From: Rodentibacter caecimuris
GTDB lineage: Bacteria; Pseudomonadota; Gammaproteobacteria; Enterobacterales; Pasteurellaceae
Assembly (NCBI RefSeq): GCF_024622045.1
Contig: NZ_JANKBP010000004.1
Direction: 5' to 3' (one strand)
DNA: 64,000 nt
The notes beneath the pieces are model-generated. The model did not search any database, was not told the origin of the DNA, and was given only the letters and a program-made list of their open reading frames with translations. Shown here in pieces: positions 16,964 to 25,318 of this stretch (its first letter is position 1; the number at the start of each line of letters is the position of its first letter). Both the position numbers and the translations under genes were made by a program.

Positions 16964-18283
16964 TCATACCACCTGACTAACGATATTCCCATCCGCCACT
17001 TTTGTGGTAATCATTTCCCCTTGTTTAACGTCATTCATACTCGTGATTGTTTTTCCTTGCTCTGTTGTCGCAATGGAATAACCGCGAGCCAAAACCTTCA
17101 ACGGACTTAATCCATCTAATTTTCCACACAATGACGCAAGCCGATTTTGACGTTCTATCAATTGGTGACTTGTGCTGAAATGTAATCGCCCTTGTAATTG
17201 CACTAATTGTTGCTGATGACGTTGAATACGGTAAGGTAAGGGATTTTGTGCCAAACGAAGGGAAAGAGCGGTCAATTTTTGCTGTGTTTTTTCAACCTGA
17301 CGTTTCATCGCAAATTGTAAACGCTGTGCAAGTTGCTCATTTTTTGCCTGTTGAACACGCAGTTGATTCTGCGGATGTTGATTTTGCAAACGCAATGTTA
17401 GTTGCTTTAAATGCTGGCTTTTTTCTGTTAATAATCGGTCAAGCACTATATCTAAACGCTGTTGCTGATGGCGGAGTTGTTGTAGTAACTCCCCTTGATT
17501 TCGACTGACCAATTCTGCCGCCGCCGAGGGAGTCGGCGCACGAAGATCAGCAACAAAATCGGCAATGGTGACATCCGTTTCATGACCTACGGCACTAATA
17601 ATCGGCAACGTAGAACGAAAAATCGCACGTGCAACAGATTCCTCGTTAAAACACCAAAGATCTTCCAAAGAGCCACCACCCCGCCCGACAATGAGCACAT
17701 CCACTTCTCGCCGCGCATTTACCAGTTCGATCATCTGCACAATCTCAGCCGTTGCCTCTTTACCTTGCACGGCGGTGGGATAAATCACTACCTTCAAACT
17801 TGGATCCCGCCGTGCCAAAATATGCAAAATATCTTGCAAAGCCGCACCGGTAGATGAAGTGATAATTCCCACGGATTTACTAAAGTGCGGTAAATTTTTC
17901 TTGAGATTTTGAGCAAATAATCCTTCTGCCGCCAGCTTCATCTTCAAGGCTTCAAATTGCTGTTGTAACAATCCTTCACCCGCAGAATGCATGGATTCAA
18001 TGATGAGTTGATAATCACCCCGCGGCTCATATAAACTCACATTAGCACGCACCAAGACTTGCATCCCATTTTGCGGACGAAACGCCACACGCAAATTTTT
18101 CATCCGAAACATCGCACAACGCACCTGTGCATTTTCATCTTTCAAGGTGAGATACCAATGACCTGATACCGGCTGGGTAAAATTAGAAATTTCCCCTGTC
18201 AGCCAAATTTGTGAAAAATTACTTTCCAACATTTGGCGTGTCGCATTATTGAGTTGGGAGACGGAATAAATATTGTCAGACAT
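16964..18283 (-). CDS. xseA: Exodeoxyribonuclease VII large subunit
   Basis: 439 aa from the ATG at 18283 (MSDNIYSVSQLN), the usual length in Pasteurellaceae; an in-frame ATG at 18307 would add eight unlikely residues. An N-terminal OB fold binds single-stranded DNA (WLTGEISNFTQPVSGHWYLT). The catalytic domain has GRGGGSLEDLWCFNEE and SAVGHETDVTIADFVADLRA, and a long Gln/Leu-rich coiled coil follows (about 270-400). With XseB it degrades single-stranded DNA in both directions to oligonucleotides during mismatch and recombination repair. The start overlaps the end of roxA by 8 bases, so the two are translationally linked. The small subunit gene is not in the window. Confidence 0.96.
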   Translation of the reverse strand: MSDNIYSVSQLNNATRQMLESNFSQIWLTGEISNFTQPVSGHWYLTLKDENAQVRCAMFRMKNLRVAFRPQNGMQVLVRANVSLYEPRGDYQLIIESMHSAGEGLLQQQFEALKMKLAAEGLFAQNLKKNLPHFSKSVGIITSSTGAALQDILHILARRDPSLKVVIYPTAVQGKEATAEIVQMIELVNARREVDVLIVGRGGGSLEDLWCFNEESVARAIFRSTLPIISAVGHETDVTIADFVADLRAPTPSAAAELVSRNQGELLQQLRHQQQRLDIVLDRLLTEKSQHLKQLTLRLQNQHPQNQLRVQQAKNEQLAQRLQFAMKRQVEKTQQKLTALSLRLAQNPLPYRIQRHQQQLVQLQGRLHFSTSHQLIERQNRLASLCGKLDGLSPLKVLARGYSIATTEQGKTITSMNDVKQGEMITTKVADGNIVSQVV

Positions 18284-19502
18284 AGTCATCGAGCAACACC
18301 CAGCCATCGTCCAGCCAGTTACAAATTGAATCTAACAATAATTCCATCGTCGTTTCCGGATCTTCCGTTTCATTCGTTAAATCCGTTAAAAATACCCAAT
18401 CTAAGCATTCACCGTCTGCTAAGCGTTTCAAGACTTCCGTTTCCACCAAGTTTAACTCATCTAACCATTCACCATTGGCATAAATGCGAAGGGGATTTTC
18501 CGTGTAGAGCAACTTGCAATTATTATCCTGACAAAGTAACGCCCCCTCTTCTAAATCGGCGCGCACCTCCTCAGGATCGCTCATTTCTTCAGAAACCAAC
18601 AGTTCATAACGGCGTGAACTCACCGCACTTGCCACAGCCTGTTTGAATAACTTATCAAAGGCTTCGGAGTGGGCAAGTTTATCCAGTAGTTGTTGTTTCA
18701 TCACCTGAATATTTTCGTCGGCAAGCTTACCGCTACGCTGTACCGATTGCGTTAAGCGAAGCGGTAAATCAAATTCGCTTAAATTTAAATCCGGATCTTG
18801 ATGGCAAAAACCTTTACTGATGCCATCAATTAAATGGGTCAAATTCGGATAACGCAAGCCAAAAGAAAAAGTCAAACAATCTTCTTCCGCCACGCCATAA
18901 TGTGCCATACGGGCGGGAATATAAAGAATATCACCCGGATTCATAACCTCATCAATCACCAATTCCCCCATATCGTCAAAAATACGAATCGGCTGATTTG
19001 GTTTAAACGCCGTGCTTGAATCACACCATTTCCCTAATTGCCAACGGCGGCGGCCATAACCTTGCACCAGAAACACATCATATTCATCATAATGTTTGCC
19101 CACCGAGCCGCCTTTCGGCGCATAAGACACCATAATATCATCACGTTGCCATTGCGGAATAAAACCAAATTTGTTCCAAAGTTGCCCTAATTCCGGCGAC
19201 CATTGTTCCATATTTTGCACCAGCACCGACCATTTTTCCGGCAATTCTTTAAAATCCTGTTCTGTTAAAGGACTGAAAAACACTTTCCAGTCATCATTCG
19301 AAAAGGTTTTAATTAAACGTGCCGTGACATCTTCATTTTGCGCCAACTCAATAATATCTTGCGGTTCAAACTGCCCTACAATTTCAGGCAAACCGTTGCG
19401 GATAATGAGTGGCTTTTTCTGCCAATAATCCCGCAAGAAAATTTCAGGCGTGATGGATTCGGGTAAGCAAAAATCCGTTGGGAAAAGTGAAAGTGCGGTC
19501 AT
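18276..19502 (-). CDS. roxA: Ribosomal protein uL16 3-hydroxylase (JmjC/cupin oxygenase)
   Basis: 408 aa. A 2-oxoglutarate/Fe(II) oxygenase of the YcfD/RoxA group that hydroxylates an arginine of ribosomal protein L16. The start contains FLRDYWQKKPLIIRNGLP, typical of the family. Iron ligands are visible as H137 and D139 in GKHYDEYDVFLVQ and H201 in ARMAHYGVAEED. The C-terminal ~130 residues form the acidic helical and winged-helix-like dimer region. It is slightly longer than the E. coli enzyme (373 aa). The start overlaps the end of rnfH by 4 bases (ATGA type) and its end overlaps xseA, so the three are probably cotranscribed. Confidence 0.93.
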   Translation of the reverse strand: MTALSLFPTDFCLPESITPEIFLRDYWQKKPLIIRNGLPEIVGQFEPQDIIELAQNEDVTARLIKTFSNDDWKVFFSPLTEQDFKELPEKWSVLVQNMEQWSPELGQLWNKFGFIPQWQRDDIMVSYAPKGGSVGKHYDEYDVFLVQGYGRRRWQLGKWCDSSTAFKPNQPIRIFDDMGELVIDEVMNPGDILYIPARMAHYGVAEEDCLTFSFGLRYPNLTHLIDGISKGFCHQDPDLNLSEFDLPLRLTQSVQRSGKLADENIQVMKQQLLDKLAHSEAFDKLFKQAVASAVSSRRYELLVSEEMSDPEEVRADLEEGALLCQDNNCKLLYTENPLRIYANGEWLDELNLVETEVLKRLADGECLDWVFLTDLTNETEDPETTMELLLDSICNWLDDGWVLLDDYV

Positions 19503-19813
19503 TTTTGGACTCCTTTTTCTTTATTGGCTTGAGCGGCTTGTTCTGCTGCCCGTTTACGGCGGATTTCTTTCGGATCAGCCAGCAGCGGACGATAAATTTC
19601 AACACGATCGCCCTCTTTCAATATATCGGTTAATTTTGTCGGACGACTGAAAATGCCCACTTTATTTTCACGTAAGTCAATATCAGTAAACTGTTGCAAA
19701 ATACCGGATTGCAAAATCGCTGTTTGCACCATCGTTCCCTCTTCGACTTGGAGCGATTTCAAATAATAGTGATCCGGCAGCGCATAGGCAATTTCAATAT
19801 TAATCTGATTCAT
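19499..19813 (-). CDS. rnfH: RnfH family ubiquitin-like protein
   Basis: 104 aa from the ATG at 19813 (MNQINIEIAYALPDHYYLKS); an upstream in-frame ATG at 19831 gives six extra residues. The beta-grasp pattern is complete: VEEGTMVQTAILQSGI, then GIFSRPTKLTDILKEGDRVE and IYRPLLADPKEIRRKRA, a block almost invariant in RnfH. The family is named for its occurrence near rnf genes, but its function is not settled; in many genomes it sits next to ratA and smpB. Here it is the first gene of an rnfH-roxA-xseA run, with no ratA or smpB beside it. Confidence 0.92.
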   Translation of the reverse strand: MNQINIEIAYALPDHYYLKSLQVEEGTMVQTAILQSGILQQFTDIDLRENKVGIFSRPTKLTDILKEGDRVEIYRPLLADPKEIRRKRAAEQAAQANKEKGVQK

Positions 19814-19989
19814 TATGCTTTCTTTATACAAAAATTTTCGGCTATTATAGCGGAAAAGTGCGGTCAGTTTTAACGATAAAATAAGGAAATGTATTAATTT
19901 GGGCAGGCGATCTTGTTCTCGCGTTATAGATTGAGAATTTACCTACATTTCGCTACAATACGCCACTATTTTTAACATCATTATGCAAT

Positions 19990-20574
19990 ATGTCTGAAAT
20001 TAAACTCATCGTTGGACTTGGTAATCCCGGGGATAAATATACCGAGACACGCCATAATGCCGGTGAATGGTTGGTAGAACGTTTAGCGCATCGTTTCAAT
20101 ACTACGCTTAACCCCGACAATAAATTCTTCGGTAAAACCGCCCGCACTTTGGTGAATGGAAAAGAAGTCCGCTTACTTATACCGACCACTTTTATGAATT
20201 TAAGTGGTAAATCCGTAGGCACACTGGCGGGATTCTATCGAATCAAACCTGAAGAAATTCTTGTGATTCATGATGAACTGGATCTCCCGCCCGGTGTCGC
20301 AAAACTCAAACAAGGCGGCGGACACGGCGGACATAATGGCTTGAAAGACATTGTGGCGCAGTTAGGAAATAGTAACAATTTTTACCGTTTACGCCTTGGC
20401 ATTGGACATCCGGGACATCGTGATTTGGTTGCCTCTTATGTGCTTAATAAACCGTCTCCGACAGAGCGTAACGCGCTTGAAAAAGCCCTAGATGAAGCCA
20501 CCGATTGCGTGGAAATGATTTTTAAAGACGGCATAGTAAAGGCGACTAATCGCTTAAACAGTTTTAAAATTTAA
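19990..20574 (+). CDS. pth: Peptidyl-tRNA hydrolase
   Basis: 194 aa, full length for bacterial Pth. It releases tRNA from prematurely terminated peptidyl-tRNA. The substrate-binding LIVGLGNPGDKY motif is at residues 6-17 and the catalytic histidine is H22 in ETRHNAGEW. The block TFMNLSGKSVG, the segment HDELDLPPGVAKLKQGGGHG and the RLRLGIGHPGHR motif are present. The ATG at 19990 has little Shine-Dalgarno sequence. It is followed 48 bases later by ychF, the order also found in E. coli. An uptake signal overlaps its stop codon region (20575). Confidence 0.97.
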   Translation: MSEIKLIVGLGNPGDKYTETRHNAGEWLVERLAHRFNTTLNPDNKFFGKTARTLVNGKEVRLLIPTTFMNLSGKSVGTLAGFYRIKPEEILVIHDELDLPPGVAKLKQGGGHGGHNGLKDIVAQLGNSNNFYRLRLGIGHPGHRDLVASYVLNKPSPTERNALEKALDEATDCVEMIFKDGIVKATNRLNSFKI

Positions 20575-20622
20575 AAGTGCGGTCATTTTCGCAACTTTTT
20601 TGACTCAATATAAGGAAAAAAT

Positions 20623-21714
20623 ATGGGATTTAAATGTGGTATCGTGGGCTTACCAAACGTAGGGAAATCCACCCTTTTTAATGCGCTCACTAAAGCAGGT
20701 ATTGAAGCGGCGAATTATCCGTTCTGTACAATTGAACCAAACACCGGCGTGGTCCCAATGCCGGATCCCCGCCTTGATGCTCTTGCAGAAATCGTCAAGC
20801 CGGAGCGTGTCCTTCCAACCACAATGGAATTTGTGGATATCGCTGGTTTAGTGGCGGGTGCAAGTAAAGGCGAAGGCTTGGGTAATAAATTCTTAGCAAA
20901 CATTCGTGAAACCGATGCAATTGGGCATGTTGTTCGCTGTTTTGAAAATGACGATATTGTTCACGTGGCGGGGAAAATCGATCCGTTAAACGATATTGAA
21001 ACCATCAATACCGAACTTGCCCTTGCTGATTTAGATAGTTGCGAGCGAGCCATTCAACGCTTACAAAAACGTGCCAAAGGCGGTGATAAAGAAGCAAAAT
21101 TTGAACTTTCAGTGATGGAAAAAATCCTTCCCATCCTTTCTGAAGCGGGGATGATCCGCTCCGTTCCGCTCGATAAAGAAGAGTTACTTGCGATTAAAAG
21201 CTATAACTTCCTCACTCTAAAACCGACGATGTATATCGCCAACGTTAATGAAGACGGTTTTGAAAACAACCCGTATCTTGACAAAGTTCGTGAGTTTGCC
21301 GAAAAAGAAGGCTCGGTAGTTGTGCCGGTATGTGCCGCCATTGAAGCGGAAATTGCGGAATTGGAAGAGGAAGAAAAAACAGAGTTTTTACAAGATTTAG
21401 GCATTGAAGAACCCGGCTTGAACCGTGTGATTCGTGCAGGATACGCCCTATTAAATCTTCAAACCTACTTCACCGCCGGTGTAAAAGAAGTACGAGCATG
21501 GACGGTTTCCGTAGGCGCAACCGCACCAAAAGCCGCCGCCGTGATCCATACCGATTTTGAGAAAGGTTTTATCCGTGCGGAAGTTATTGCTTATGAAGAT
21601 TTTATTCAATACAAAGGTGAAAACGGCGCAAAAGAAGCCGGCAAATGGCGTTTAGAGGGGAAAGATTACATCGTACAAGACGGCGATGTGATGCACTTCC
21701 GCTTCAATGTATAA
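20623..21714 (+). CDS. ychF: Redox-regulated ATPase YchF (OLA1/Obg-like)
   Basis: 363 aa. Translation-associated P-loop NTPase that prefers ATP and binds ribosomes. The P-loop GLPNVGKSTLFNALT is at residues 8-22, DIAGLVAGASKGEG is the G3 region, and the usual NKxD motif is replaced by NVNE (YIANVNEDG), the YchF hallmark that explains ATP use. The central coiled coil is at about 120-180 and the C-terminal TGS domain at about 280-363 (LQTYFTAGVKEVRAWT ... DGDVMHFRFNV). AAGGA stands 7 bases before the ATG. A clear terminator follows. Confidence 0.97.
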   Translation: MGFKCGIVGLPNVGKSTLFNALTKAGIEAANYPFCTIEPNTGVVPMPDPRLDALAEIVKPERVLPTTMEFVDIAGLVAGASKGEGLGNKFLANIRETDAIGHVVRCFENDDIVHVAGKIDPLNDIETINTELALADLDSCERAIQRLQKRAKGGDKEAKFELSVMEKILPILSEAGMIRSVPLDKEELLAIKSYNFLTLKPTMYIANVNEDGFENNPYLDKVREFAEKEGSVVVPVCAAIEAEIAELEEEEKTEFLQDLGIEEPGLNRVIRAGYALLNLQTYFTAGVKEVRAWTVSVGATAPKAAAVIHTDFEKGFIRAEVIAYEDFIQYKGENGAKEAGKWRLEGKDYIVQDGDVMHFRFNV

Positions 21715-21728
21715 ATTGAATCAAACAC

Positions 21729-21758
21729 GACCGCACACCTAAAGTGCGGTCTTTTTTT
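21729..21758 (+). terminator. Terminator after ychF made of an inverted uptake-signal pair
   Basis: GACCGCAC at 21729-21736 pairs with GTGCGGTC at 21744-21751, loop of seven bases, followed by seven T. The right arm is a full uptake signal. It lies 15 bases past the ychF stop. Confidence 0.9.
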
Positions 21759-21779
21759 AGCAAATTTTAGGAGAGCAAC

Positions 21780-22679
21780 ATGTCAAACATCATCATTCTA
21801 GACGGAGGAATGGGGCGTGAGCTAGCACGCCGTAAGGCGCCTTTTCAACAGCCCGAATGGTCTGCCCTTGCATTGTATCAACAGCCTTCCACCGTTCAAC
21901 TTGTGCATGAAGATTTCATTAAAAGCGGCGCTCAAGTGATTACAACAAATAGCTATGCCGTCGTCCCCTTTCATATTGGTGAACAACGTTTCCATAGCGA
22001 TGGCAAAAGTTTGGCGGATTTAGCCGGCCGTTTGGCAAAAAGTGCGGTAAAAAATTCGGGCGTTTCTCCTATCAAAATAGCAGGATCAATTCCGCCATTA
22101 TTCGGTTCTTACCGTTTCGATTTATATCAGCCGAACCGCGTACAAGAAGTTGCACAACCGATCATTGACGGGCTTTCGCCTTATGTGGATTTTTGGCTGT
22201 GCGAAACCCAAAGTTCCGCCACCGAACCCCAAGCGATCAAACCTCTATTGCCTAAAGATACACGCCCGTTTTGGGTTTCTTTTACCTTACAAGACGACGA
22301 ACCGACTGATATCCCTCGCCTACGTTCCGGTGAAACGGTGCAAAGTACGGTCGAAAAAATGATCGAATTAGGCGTAGCGGCAATTTTGTTCAACTGTTGC
22401 CAACCTGAAGTCATTCAACAGGCGTTACTCATCACGCAGGAAACCTTAAAAAAACACCATATCACCACGATTCGTTTCGGTGCTTATGCCAATGCTTTTC
22501 CTCCACAACCGAAAAATGCTACCGCAAATGACGGGCTGGATGAAATCCGAGAAGATCTTAATCCGCAACAATATCTGATGTGGGCGGAAAAATGGGTTGA
22601 AAGCGGAGCGACCATTATTGGCGGCTGTTGCGGAATCGGGCCGGAGCATATTAAGGCGTTAGCTGAAAAATTTGGCTAG
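21780..22679 (+). CDS. mmuM: Homocysteine S-methyltransferase (MmuM-like)
   Basis: 299 aa. It transfers a methyl group from S-methylmethionine (or S-adenosylmethionine) to homocysteine to form methionine. The family start LDGGMGRELARRKAP (residues 7-21) is clear. The zinc-binding cysteines are C in FNCCQPE and the CC pair in GGCCGIGPEH near residues 280-290. ITTNSYAV is the substrate-loop motif. The length matches E. coli MmuM (310 aa). GGAGAG precedes the ATG. In E. coli the partner is the S-methylmethionine permease MmuP; here the nearest APC permease is two genes downstream and resembles a basic amino acid antiporter instead. Confidence 0.9.
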   Translation: MSNIIILDGGMGRELARRKAPFQQPEWSALALYQQPSTVQLVHEDFIKSGAQVITTNSYAVVPFHIGEQRFHSDGKSLADLAGRLAKSAVKNSGVSPIKIAGSIPPLFGSYRFDLYQPNRVQEVAQPIIDGLSPYVDFWLCETQSSATEPQAIKPLLPKDTRPFWVSFTLQDDEPTDIPRLRSGETVQSTVEKMIELGVAAILFNCCQPEVIQQALLITQETLKKHHITTIRFGAYANAFPPQPKNATANDGLDEIREDLNPQQYLMWAEKWVESGATIIGGCCGIGPEHIKALAEKFG

Positions 22680-22728
22680 GCGATCAATAACCTATCTTCT
22701 CCATCAATGAATAGAAACGAGATAAATT

Positions 22729-23310
22729 ATGCAAACGATCAATCAAATTAAAGCCGCAATTATTGCCGATCCTCAAAATAAATCATTCACAGAACGTCAT
22801 ATCGAACCGCTGTTTGCCGCCCCCTCTACCGCGCGAATTAATATTGTCGGTCAGGCGCCCGGCGTAAAAGCGGAGCAAACTCGTCTTTATTGGAATGATC
22901 AAAGCGGTGATCGCTTACGTGAATGGCTCAATGTCGATCGTGACACCTTCTATAACTCGGAGCTGTTTGCCGTCATTCCAATGGATTTTTATTATCCGGG
23001 CAAAGGCAAATCAGGGGATTTACCGCCTCGTCAAGGCTTTGCGCAGAAATGGCATCCGCAAATTCTAGCCACTTTACCAAATATTCAGCTCACACTCTTA
23101 ATCGGACAATATGCGCAAAAATACTATTTACCGCAAAATACCTTAAACGTGACGGAAACAGTAAAAAACTATCGTGAATTTCTACCGCACTTTTTACCCT
23201 TAGTCCATCCTTCACCGCGTAATCAACTTTGGTTAAAGAAAAATTCATGGTTTGAACAAGAAGTCGTGCCGACCTTACAACAACTTGTGAAAAGCATTTT
23301 ATCCTGTTGA
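22729..23310 (+). CDS. Uracil-DNA glycosylase family protein
   Basis: 193 aa. The fold signature of the UDG superfamily is visible: INIVGQAPGVKAEQTRLYWN (residues about 38-57) and, near the C terminus, PLVHPSPRNQLWL, the HPSPRN motif that contacts the base and phosphate. Between them lie SGDRLREWLNVDRDTFY and LLIGQYAQKYYL. The classical Ung catalytic motif GQDPYH is here GQAPGV, as in the family often annotated YqfB/uracil-DNA glycosylase-like, so activity on uracil is not proven. It may remove damaged bases. It starts 49 bases after mmuM and ends within 40 bases of the permease gene. Confidence 0.8.
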   Translation: MQTINQIKAAIIADPQNKSFTERHIEPLFAAPSTARINIVGQAPGVKAEQTRLYWNDQSGDRLREWLNVDRDTFYNSELFAVIPMDFYYPGKGKSGDLPPRQGFAQKWHPQILATLPNIQLTLLIGQYAQKYYLPQNTLNVTETVKNYREFLPHFLPLVHPSPRNQLWLKKNSWFEQEVVPTLQQLVKSILSC

Positions 23311-23348
23311 TTATCTTATTTTTTCGGAAAGCTGTTTTAGGAAATAAT

Positions 23349-24764
23349 ATGTCAAATAAAAAAATTGGTTTACTTTCGCTAACCGCATTAGTTTTAAGTT
23401 CAATGATTGGCTCGGGTATTTTTAGCCTACCGCAAAATATGGCGGAAGTTGCCGGCTCTGAAGCCCTTATTATCGGTTGGACAATTACGGGCATAGGAAT
23501 TATTTTTCTTGGTCTTTCGTTCTTTTTCATTTCCCGACTTCGCCCCGAATTAGACGGCGGTATTTACACCTATGCACGCGAAGGTTTTGGTGAACTGATG
23601 GGATTTATGTCTGCTTGGGGTTATTGGCTATGCGCCACTATCGGGATTGTGGGTTATTTAGTGGTTGCCTTTGAGGGATTGGGTACATTCACCGATAGCG
23701 AAAGTGCGGTCATTTTTGGACAAGGAAATACTATCGCTTCGTTTATTGGTTCTTCAATCGTTGTCTGGCTTGTGCATATTTTAATTGCCAAAGGAGTAAA
23801 AGAAGCGGCGACAGTAAACCTGATCGCGACTTTTGTAAAAGTTTTTCCGCTGTTCTTGTTTATCATACTCGCCCTATGCTTCTTCAACCCTGAAATATTT
23901 AACCATGATGTAAAAGCGACCGCGTTAAATAATCATGTCTCCGATCAAGTAAAAAACACCATGTTAATCACCCTGTGGGTGTTTACCGGTGTGGAAGGCG
24001 CTGCGGTATTATCGGCGCATGCCAAAAAACGTACGGATGTCGGGCTTGCCACTGTATTGGGGATTGTCATCGCCCTTGCCTTATATGTGGCAATCACCGT
24101 GCTTTCCTTAGGAATTTTACCCCGTGAAACTATCGCTGCAATGTCAAATCCCTCCATGGCAGGCTTACTTGAACATATGATCGGGAGTAGCGGAAAAATC
24201 ATCATTACAGCCTGTTTAATTGTCTCGGTACTCGCTTCTTACATTAGTTGGACGATGTTCTCTGCCGAAGTACCTTATCGTGGCGCTAAAAACGGCGCAT
24301 TCCCGAAAATTTTCGACAAACTCAATGAAAACAACACGCCGATTCACTCTCTTTGGTTTACCGGATTTGACGTACAACTTTGTTTACTATTAGTTTTACT
24401 GACTGGAAAAAGTTATAACGCACTATTATTGATCTCCACTTCAATGATCCTCGTGCCTTATTTTTTAATTGGTGCCTATTTGTTTAAACTTGCCATTCAA
24501 CAAAATGCCCCTTGGTACATTAAACTCACAGGCTTGATGGCATCGCTTTACGGTTTGTGGATTTTATACGCCGCAGGGTTGGATTATTTGCTACTTTCCG
24601 TATTGCTCTATGTGCCGGGAATTGGATTATTTTTATATTCCCGCTATCAACATCAAGGAAAAAATTTCAATCTGAACAAAAGGGAAAAATGTGTCATAGC
24701 CATTATTACACTGCTATTTATTTGGGCTGTTTATAATGCCTTTACCGGTGTTGATTGGCATTAA
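23349..24764 (+). CDS. APC-family basic amino acid antiporter (arginine/ornithine type)
   Basis: 471 aa from the ATG at 23349, preceded by TAGGAAA; an upstream in-frame start at 23307 would overlap the previous gene. About 12-13 membrane helices are visible. The first helix carries SSMIGSGIFSLPQN, the backbone-binding G-S-G motif of APC carriers. GGIYTYAREGFGELMGFMSAWGYW and VFTGVEGAAVLSAHAKKRTDVG match the arginine-ornithine/lysine antiporter (ArcD/LysI, APA) group. Substrate is inferred from the family; no arginine deiminase genes are nearby. A terminator follows about 100 bases downstream. Confidence 0.8.
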   Translation: MSNKKIGLLSLTALVLSSMIGSGIFSLPQNMAEVAGSEALIIGWTITGIGIIFLGLSFFFISRLRPELDGGIYTYAREGFGELMGFMSAWGYWLCATIGIVGYLVVAFEGLGTFTDSESAVIFGQGNTIASFIGSSIVVWLVHILIAKGVKEAATVNLIATFVKVFPLFLFIILALCFFNPEIFNHDVKATALNNHVSDQVKNTMLITLWVFTGVEGAAVLSAHAKKRTDVGLATVLGIVIALALYVAITVLSLGILPRETIAAMSNPSMAGLLEHMIGSSGKIIITACLIVSVLASYISWTMFSAEVPYRGAKNGAFPKIFDKLNENNTPIHSLWFTGFDVQLCLLLVLLTGKSYNALLLISTSMILVPYFLIGAYLFKLAIQQNAPWYIKLTGLMASLYGLWILYAAGLDYLLLSVLLYVPGIGLFLYSRYQHQGKNFNLNKREKCVIAIITLLFIWAVYNAFTGVDWH

Positions 24765-24865
24765 TCCGTTTGCCAAGCGCGGTGAAATATCACGGTATTA
24801 TGTAGAAATACATAAAAACGAATATGACTAAACCAAAGTTTTTCAACAAGTTACCGCTGAGAAAA

Positions 24866-24896
24866 CCGTCTTTATGATAAAGGAGGCGGATTTTTT
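24866..24896 (+). terminator. Rho-independent terminator after the antiporter gene
   Basis: CTTTA-TGA-TAAAG inner stem inside CCGT / GCGG (one T-G pair, GAG bulge), followed by A and six T. Confidence 0.7.
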
Positions 24897-25318
24897 CAGA
24901 GAGTTTCAATGCAAAGCATAGCGGGTTATTCCCTGTTTAAATAATAAGAAGTTTATTAAAAGACGCAGTAGAGCACTTTTCGATGCTCTTACTCCGTTTG
25001 CTTGGTTTATTTTTGTATGATCATTAATAGAGATAAGCTTTGTTGTAATAATTTTCTGTTTGCTTTTGGTTTTATTTGTCTTTTATATTCCGCTTTTTAA
25101 CATCTATATTTTTGACCGGTACAACTAAACTTCTTGAAATTTTTTTATTTGAATTTAGAATAAGTGGCAATTTACTAAAAAGCCAAAAAAAATGATATTT
25201 CTCTATAAAATCAATAAGATATTATATTATTCACAATATTTTAATTATACTTTTGCCGTTTGAAATTTGTATTGAAATGTTCGCCATATAAACTAAACAT
25301 TAACCACGTAATCTACAA
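24897..25318. other. AT-rich intergenic region, no gene recognised
   Basis: About 420 bases with no open frame worth calling. A short dyad AGAGCA / TGCTCT at 24970-24989 is present without a good T run. The last 100 bases are very AT-rich and probably hold the promoter of the glycosyltransferase-like gene, but I could not choose elements with confidence. Confidence 0.45.

Noticed and set aside
24970..24989. AGAGCA/TGCTCT dyad as a second terminator
   Set aside because: Six base pairs with an eight-base loop and no T run; the terminator at 24866-24896 already explains the end of the upstream gene.
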